A DNA stretch of 25,222 nucleotides, taken from positions 123,532 to 148,753 of the forward strand of contig NW_003150763.1 of NCBI RefSeq assembly GCF_000003605.2, written 5' to 3'. A program made the position numbers and the translations under genes. Numbering within the stretch: position 1 is the stretch's first letter; each line of letters begins with the position of its first letter. Below, piece by piece: positions 11,144-19,995 of this stretch. Origin of the DNA: Saccoglossus kowalevskii. Lineage: Eukaryota; Hemichordata; Enteropneusta; Harrimaniidae. The notes beneath the pieces were generated by a model that was given only the letters and a program-made list of their open reading frames with translations, was not told the origin of the DNA and did not search any database.

Positions 11144-11449
11144 TACTGTAGAATACTTTATTTTCGCTTGGAATTTATTTTCGCTGAAGGGGTGATTCTG
11201 TGAAAATAAAATCCAGCGAATATACTTTTTTTCCTATATTTCACACTTCAAATGCCTATCCAAGCTACAGTTATAATTAAAACAAAATTAAACCACTGCA
11301 ATATTATTTCGAATACAGTTTAGAATATACACAACTATAAATTAAGGCCGCATTTAGGTTCGCTTTAAATTCATCAAAAATCAGTGAAAATAAATTCCAT
11401 ATAAAATGCCCAAAAAGCCTTTTCAGCGAAAATAAAGTATTTTACAGTA
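11144..11449. mobile_element. TA-flanked MITE, family 1 copy 2
   Basis: The ends TACTGTAGAATACTTTATTT(TCGCT) and, reversed, TACTGTAAAATACTTTATTT(TCGCT) match at 24 of 25 positions. It is the same family as 8271-8398 but longer (306 bp). It lies 349 bases past the ZXD stop and carries AATAAA motifs in the ZXD sense. Confidence 0.88.
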
Positions 11450-11479
11450 ATCAGAAAAGAAACTAAATTGTTTACATAA

Positions 11480-11485
11480 TTTATT
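11480..11485 (-). terminator. candidate ZXD poly(A) signal
   Basis: AATAAA on the - strand, 313 bases past the ZXD stop. Two further AATAAA motifs in the same orientation lie inside the MITE at 11144-11449, so this choice is tentative. Confidence 0.35.
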
Positions 11486-11797
11486 TCAAGCATAAACAGT
11501 ATTTATAGTTAAACAAAAAGAAACGTGAAGATTGTTTGCTGGCTATACTTCTAGATTTTTAGTATAAATACACTGATGGGCTTTATGTTCAATATCTTGC
11601 TGTTGAACTTACCATCTGATTATAAAGCAATAAGGTCACAATTCTCATGAATATTTTCAAAAAGAAATCACCCTAAACACACAAGATCACCAGTATATTG
11701 ACTGTAATGTCACAGATGGTGGGCAGGAAAAAAGCATTCAGGTAATGCAATCACAAGCAGACTGACAATAAGTACAGTGTAAATCATATATGCGGGT

Positions 11798-12031
11798 CTA
11801 TTCCAAATCTTGTAGATTGATTGTGCTTTCAGTGAACGACGGAACAGTACTGCCAGAGTTGCTGTGAGATTCCAGAAAATCTTCACTCGCATCATCACCA
11901 TGGTTACTAGGCGTCTCCTGAAGAATTGACACAGGAAGCTCACTGCTAATGCTGGAATGGTCAGAATTCGTAGAAGCAGTCAATGATATCTCTGGATGGA
12001 ATGCAATTTCATGGTCTGATGGTGGGTCATC
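11798..12031 (-). CDS. ZXDC: ZXD exon 10 (C-terminal exon and stop)
   Basis: Acceptor ttatttgctgcag; 77 codons and TAG. It begins DDPPSDHEIAFHPE, continues with ISSELPVSILQETPSNHGDD and ends TESTINLQDLE. The acidic/hydrophobic composition fits the family's activation region, and the terminal TINLQDLE resembles the known ZXD terminus. Confidence 0.9.
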   Translation of the reverse strand, partial: DDPPSDHEIAFHPEISLTASTNSDHSSISSELPVSILQETPSNHGDDASEDFLESHSNSGSTVPSFTESTINLQDLE

Positions 12032-15000
12032 CTGCAGCAAATAAAATGTTAGAAAATCAGGCCAGAAATAAAAATTTGTTTCAGGTTCATGACGGTATAT
12101 GTACATATTCATCCACAATATTTAAAGCTGTGCTTGCCGACTTTCTTGCCCACAGCCTATTTCATTACTACATACAGCAGAAGAGCTGAAAAGACGACTC
12201 AACCATTTACTATCGGTATACTTGCCTGTAGTAGTTGGGTTTGCACATAGTGTGAACCAGTGGCAGGGTCTCTTAATGTTATTGCACTTGATGTCATAAC
12301 AACACCAGCAGTAGTGAATGTTGCCGTAGCGACTGGGTCATCAATCTCCCGACTGATGGTAGTGATGCAATCAGTTTCTACTGAAATAGAAAATTAAACA
12401 AGTCAAGACATGAGAAGGACCCATTCGTTTTCAATGCTAGAGTATGGTTGAATACACATGCACACAAGTCCATGTTGCATTTACAAGAGTTGAATGCAAT
12501 CATATATTGAAGACTTTATTTATCGTCCAAATTTGGACAAAAGACTTGAGATCGATGCTTTTCCACGATGGCAATGTTTCAGTCTACCATCTCTCTGTTC
12601 ATCACAAAATGGTTCCGTTTATAGTCTCCACTTTCCTTCAGAAGATTCGGGCAAAAATAGCCAAATTGTTTGAGTAAAAACTGAACATTGACTGAAATTT
12701 TGTCTGTTGCCTCCAAAATTAGGGCTCATTTCTCAGAAATATTGAAAAATATGTGCAGAAAAATTTAGCTGAGAAAATTTGGTGGTGAAAGGTTAATGCA
12801 TGTGACATGATGTCTAACGTCATGTGTGCCATATATAAAATGACCACCAAATGGCTATTTTTAAATCTAATCTCCAAAACAAAATTACAAGCAAGACTCA
12901 AGGTATAACACAAAAGAAGTCCTGACTTTGCCAGTCTAGTAAATCAGGTAAGTCCTCATTTAGTAAGTTTCATTATGATCTCATTTTGCTTCATACATGT
13001 ATAGTGTGTTTCCAGGTCACTTTAGAAATATTTATCTGTGATAATAGAAAAATTTGTAACTATTTATAAACATGTTTAGAACTTACCAACAGTTTCATCT
13101 AGATCACTATCACCAGTGTTCTGAAACATGCGTCTTCTTTTTATTGGCCTCTGTAAAATTCCCTGGATTGCACTGAAATCAGTTCTGGCTGAACCGCTAT
13201 TGTTTGCTTGAAATACCCTGGTAGTGTATTCTAGTGGACTGGATGAAGGTACTGTGGTTTCCACAGCCTGCTCTTCAGTGGTGGCATTATTCACATCAAC
13301 GTCTGCATTTACGACGAACTGTGTCACCACATTATTACCCACATGCTGGGACATCACTTCAGATTGTAAACTAGCAGTGGCAATCTGCCGCTCTACCTCG
13401 GCACTAGCTAAGTAAGTCTCAGAATTATGTTCAATATTTGAATTGTCAAACTGACCATCTTGTTGATACACTGCTTCAGTATTGGTTTCCGTGGCATGGG
13501 GTGTTAATTCAAAATTGGCAGCATTTCTGGTTTCCTCAATGGCCGAGATGCGTACAACTGAAAATAAAAAGACAATGGTTTAAATAAAGGATTGACAAAA
13601 ACGTAATGATTACCATATTTGCTCCATTAGCAGTATACACATCCATGTAAATCACAACAGCACATCTTCATAATAAAACTTTAAATTAACAAGCCATGCA
13701 TGGCACAGTCCCTGTTAGTTATCAAATTTAAGATATATAGTTTTGTTTATAGTAATATAGCTGGAATATAACCATGTCGGGAATATGATTTTTGTAACAT
13801 TAAAATGATTGACATTTGTATCTGATCGTCAAACAAGTACTTGTCCATATTGAGAGAAATTGCTCTGGAACAGCATTCAAAATCAGCCATTTTGAATACA
13901 TGTATATATATAACATGATGTATAACGAATATATAAAATTTGAATATAATCAGTCAAAGCATTTAAGAGATATGGCTCTAGAAGCCCAATCATTAAAACA
14001 CAATGGCCGCCAGTCAGCCATTTTGAATCCAATCTGAAAAATAAAATGATGAGCATCAGGAACCCGTAATGTCTAATGTATGTACCAAGTTTGAACGAAA
14101 TTCACCCATAAATGCTTGATATTTTATGATTTTTTAGCACAAAAATTACCACCATTCGGCCATTTTGAATAGGATAGTCAAACCAATATATCTGTTTATG
14201 ACATGATGTATAATGAATATTTAAAATTTGAAAATATTATCAGTCAAAACAAGTCGGAGATATGGGTCTAGAAGCCCAGTGATTAAAACAAAATGGCCGC
14301 CAGACAGCCATTTTGAATCTGATCTGAAAAATAAATGATGTGCATCAGGAACCTGTAATGTCTGATATATGTACCAAGTTTGAACAAAATCCATCCATAA
14401 ATGCCAGAAATGCTTGATATTTGATGATTGTTTAGCACAAAAAAAGCCACCATTTGGTCATTTTGAATTGGATCGTCAAACCAATATATCTGTCTACCTA
14501 TGACATGATGTATAATGAATATTTAAAATTTGAAAATATTATCAGTCAAAACAAGTCGGAGATATGGGTCTAGAAGCCCAGTGATTAAAACAAAATGGCC
14601 GCCAGACAGCCATTTTNNNNNNNNNNNNNNNNNNNNNNNNNNNNNNNNNNNNNNNNNNNNNNNNNNTAGAAGCCCAGTGATAAACAAATGCCGCCAGACA
14701 GCATTTGAATCTGATCTGAAAATAAATGATGTGCATCAGGAACCTGTAATGTCTGATATATGTACCAAGTTTGAACAAAATCCATCCATAAATGCCAGAA
14801 ATGCTTGATATTTGATGATTGTTTAGCACAAAAAAAGCCACCATTTGGTCATTTTGAATTGGATCGTCAAACCAATATATCTGTCTACTATGACATGATG
14901 TATAATGAATATTTAAAATTTGAAAATATTATCAGTCAAAACAAGTCGGAGATATGGGTCTAGAAGCCCAGTGATTAAAACAAAATGGCCGCCAGACAGC

Positions 15001-18000
15001 CATTTTGAATCTGATCTGAAAAATAAATGATGTGCATCAGGAACCTGTAATGTCTGATATATGTACCAAGTTTGAACAAAATCCATCCATAAATGCCAGA
15101 AATGCTTGATATTTGATGATTGTTTAGCACAAAAAAGGCCACCATTTGGTCATTTTGAATTGGATCGTCAAACCAATATATCTGTCTACCTATGACATGA
15201 TGTATAATGAATATTTAAAATTTGAACATAATCAGTGAAAGCAAGTCAGAGATATGGCACAAGAACCACATTCATTAATACAAAATGGCCGCCAGTCGGC
15301 CATTTTGAATCTTATCTGAAAAACAAAATTATTTGCATCAAGGTCCCATAATGTCTAATGCATATACCAAGTTTGAACAAAATCCATCTGTAAACAGCCG
15401 AGAAAAGCTTGATTTTGATGATTTTAAGCACAAAAATGGCCGCCATTCGGCCATTTTGAATTAGATCGTAAAACAAAATGATGTGCATCAAGGTCCTATA
15501 ATGTCTAATGTATATACCAAGTTTGAACAAAATCCATCAGTAAACAGCCGAGAAATGCTTGATTTTGATGATTTTTAGCACAAAAATGGTCGTTATTCGG
15601 CCATCTTGAATCAGATCGTGAAACAAATTGACGTGCATATGTATAATATCATGTATGATGTATGTGTGAAGTTTGATTGTGATTGGTCAAGGCATTTCTA
15701 AGATACAGGTCCGGATGCACGCACGGAGGTCAAAACATAAGTCCTTGTTTTCGGACTGCGTTCGAACGGGGACTAAAAATTAGTATACAATTTGTACGTT
15801 TTGTGTGTAATTAGTATACAATTTGTACGTTTTGTGTGTGCTTCTATTGAAGATGCACTTCTCATAGAGCAAATACATTTGGTAGGATTCTCACCCGTTG
15901 CACCTGTCTCAGTAGCTCCTAGATTTTCGAGAGTGGCACCAGACAAATCTTCTGGAGTAATGTAGATGAAACCAAACTGGTTGTTTTCTTCTGAAACTAA
16001 TATATGAAATAAAGATTGTCATTTGACTTGGATTGTCAGGCATTTTTTTTCTAAACAATATAAGATAGTACAGTTGTGAAAGGTCAGTTTAAAAACTAGA
16101 TTTTTTTCACTGCAAGTGATGACTGGTTTGCTGGTGATCTAATTACATTGTGGAAAAGCTATGTTACCCCAAGTAAATGTAGATGTTATATTGTATTTAT
16201 ACTGCAGTCATTAATTTATAATTTATCATGTTGTCATTTTGGAACTACCGGGAGATTGAGAAGACATATTGTATAGGTTGATACTTGATGAATGTTCTAT
16301 CTTGTACATTGTACGAGTGCATGCAAAAGGAACGTATTTTTGTTCATGTCTGACACAGGATTGTGGGAATATAACCGAGAACATCTCTTTTGCCCCAAGT
16401 GTGTTTTAGGATGTGTTGACTCAGAAAGCAAGGCTACCATAGCCTCTATTCAAACCACCATTTTAGCAATATAGATTGTCAATACATCAACACCTCACTT
16501 GAACCTTTAATAAATAAAAAACACTGAAATGATATGGAATTCGGAATGGCATATGTAATTTGTCCAAGATGCAATGTGAAAGCAAGGTTTAACTAAAATT
16601 ATCATTTTTAAATTGTTTTCAATCATAATCACTTGAAACCATCAAGTCTAACGACAGACCTTGGAAAACAAGATTTATGGTCTAACAAGTGTGACAAGCA
16701 GCATTTCAATTAGGGGTTGTAAGTAAATATTATCTAGCCAGTGGGCAATTTGAACACTAAACTTCTAGAATGATGGTATTGTTTGTTTTGTAAAATGTCC
16801 TTAAATATGTGCATTTCAAAGGCTGATACTTACAAGCAACTGTATTATGCAATCTACTGATGTGATTTTTCAAACTAGTTTTACTAGCATAAACTTTATC
16901 ACATGAATCAATAGGGCAGTTGTACCAGACTTTTTCTTTCTCTTTTTCTTCCTCACTGGTATTGTGCTTTTTCATATGTACATACAAGCTACTGCGAGCT
17001 GAAAACCTGGTTTGACAAACAGCACATTCAAATGGTTTTTCACCAGTATGTGTAATGAGATGACCTTTCAAGTGTTCAGCTCTGGTAAAGGATTTTCCAC
17101 ATCCCTCTTCAGGGCATTCATATTTTTTCTCCCCTGTGTGTCTTCTTTGATGCCTTGTTAATTTCTGTAAACACACAAATGCCCAACCGCACCCCTAATG
17201 AAGAAACAAGTTAACAAAATTGCAAATAAGAGATTTCAATTTGTACTGCATGTCACTATCGTCGATAGGTCACTTCAAGGATAGCGACACATTCTGTCAA
17301 CTGTTCTATCATCAAGAATTATGGGTATATTTTTTGGTAAAGTTGTTCAATTTTACCCCCCAAAAATACTTGTTGATTGTAGAACAATTTAGCTGAATAT
17401 GATGCTTCCTTCATAAGTTCATAATGACGTATTATCCAGTCAGTGGTACACTACACTGTACATTGTATTAAACAAATGTCTCCAATCAGAATAAAGAACC
17501 ATAACAGCAATATGAAATGTTTTGCATTTTAACAAAATGTTTTATTCAATCCAATGGCTAAATGACCAAATGGAGCTATTTATGTAACAACTTTTAACAT
17601 TCGAAAATAAATAGATTGCTTTCATATTAAAGGCCCAATTCACTTGCCCCGGGCAAGTGTAAATTGGAGGTGTGGCTATGCTAATGAGTGTTGTTAATCA
17701 ACTTGCATAGCCTATGACGCATCCTGTTTCAGCGGTCCAACATCATGTGACTTTGACCGACAGTAGTTAATTATTCAACATTAGTAGCGCGTCCCTTTCC
17801 CGGTTCGTGTTTTTGACTTTTATCCGCCAAAATCTCAGCTCGTACACTATTTATTGTCATAAATACTACGCAGTCACTGCTGTGATATTCATAGTCACAT
17901 ACATACACTTTGGCATGACATAATCGCCCTGTAAGTTCGAGAAAACACATTTTTACCGGAGCTTGGCTGGAGCTGTGACAAGCAAGGAAATAATCCCTAT

Positions 18001-19961
18001 TGTTCAGGGGCGTAATTATAGTATACCTGGGCCTTTAACACCTGATTAGTCAATTTCATGACAAGCACTGTAAATCTCTAGATTTATCAAATATTTTTTA
18101 TCATTTTTGGTAAATAAAGGTAACAAGAATATGTTCTTTTTGTGACAATAATTTTAATGGCATTTTGTAGGAATATTTTTCACTTTCTTTTTAAAAATTT
18201 TTCACAAGACTACTCAAGTTTTAACAAAATAATGGATTGTAAACATACCTCATACGGGCAAACATAAGGTCTTTCTCCAGTATGAGATCGCAGATGAAGT
18301 TTAAGTCGACATGGTTTGTCAAACTTTTTATCACATCCTTCAAAATTACAAGGATAAATTTGTTCTTCTCTCTGATGACTACGGACATGTGATCCCAAGG
18401 CACTGGATGTGGAAAATGCTTTACTACACCCAGGATGAGAGCAACTGAGGGTAGAAAAAGACAACAAAATAACTTCCCAATCTCATCAGAACAGATGATT
18501 GTCAGTAACCACTAATATTTAGTATCTACAATTCTAACTAATTATGAAACAAATCGAAATAAAATGCGCCTCTTATGATCTTTATACCAAGCAAGTCCGG
18601 CCCTTGGGCAACGGCTGAGAAACAGTAACACCACATCTACTAAGAGGGCTTAAATACTAAAATGGCTGCCACCAAATGAAGCAAATGAGAAAGCAAAATA
18701 ATGCATGAATGAATGCATGAATACAACATGTACCAATATTGAACACTAGTTTGAACCGGAAATGGGTACATTTATAAATTGCCCACCATGATTTATAAAG
18801 CGAAATTGAAACTTACAGGAATTTCTTACTGTCAAAATGCTTTCTTTTGTGCGTTTCTAATTTCCGTCTTGTTGCAAAGGTTTCACCACAGCCAGGTACA
18901 TCACAGGAGTGTAGAGAAGAGAGCCTGGTATGAATCTTCATATGGCTTTTTAAGTTGTACACAGTTGTGTAATACTTTCCACAATGTGCATATGGACACT
19001 GAATGAAAAAACAAAATCACCAAATCATAATTTCAAGGTTTGATTATTTCTATTTGTGATGAGACAATTTATTCTTAGAGTACTAGTGATATATTTGGTT
19101 AGTCAAAAGACAGTAACTTACCTTGAATGGTTTAGCTCCAGTGTGTTTGGCATAATGTCTTTTTAACTTGTAAGATGTAGTGAAAGCCCATTCACAACTT
19201 TCATAATCACACTGAAAAAAAGAACATACATATACATCAACTAATGATGACATTTCTGGTGCATTTTATACAATAATAATGTTTACGATTTATTCACCTT
19301 GAAAGGCCTGGCTTCCCCGGTGTGAGACGAAACATGCAGTTTAAGTTTTGCTTTTGAAGCAAGTTTCTTTCCACAACCACCCTCTGGACAGGCGTACACC
19401 TTCCCGGGACTAGCATCATCCTCCTCGTCATCGGTCATTTCCTGCAATAGTAAACATATTTAATAACTACTTGGAACTATGTATGAAAGGAATAAAACAA
19501 TAGTGGTTACCCTTCTTGGAAATAGTTTCTCAAGGCCTCCTAACTAGAACCTTTACACTCCAGCTTCAATGTAATTGTACATGTCCCTCAACAAAACTAC
19601 AGAAGAGGATATACAATTAAAATGAGGGAGGGGAACTGGAGGGAAAAGATTATAGTTACGGGTGAGGAGGACCTAAGAAGCTCCTAACAATTTCTCGGTT
19701 CAATACATTGACATTGCGGAAACGTCCTAACAAAGCTACTGTATGGTTCATGGAAACTAAGTTTCAATGTTTTTTATTGAGCAATACTGGTAACTAATCA
19801 TGTGCTCACCTCGGTATCTGGTAATTCATTTTCTTCATTATCATTCACCTGATTCTCATGTGCAATTGGGTCACCTGCTGAAAAAAAAATGCAAGTTGCT
19901 CTTGACTTTGTGTTGGCCAGAATACTAATCACCAATGTGTTTATGTATATGTTTATGTGTG

Positions 19962-19995
<34 letters not shown>

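Noticed and set aside
14530-14844. Open frames across the N gap
   Set aside because: They include unknown residues and lie within non-coding tandem units.
15730-15777. Helitron-like 3' end (short hairpin AGTCC/GGACT, then CTAA)
   Set aside because: The base after CTAA is A rather than T, no matching 5' TC end was found, and the shorter family copy lacks this tail.
16757-16833. Read-through of ZXD exon 7 into CKYQPLKCTYLRTF...
   Set aside because: It passes a perfect gtaagt donor and ends at a stop after 26 codons with no conservation; possible only as an intron-retention product.
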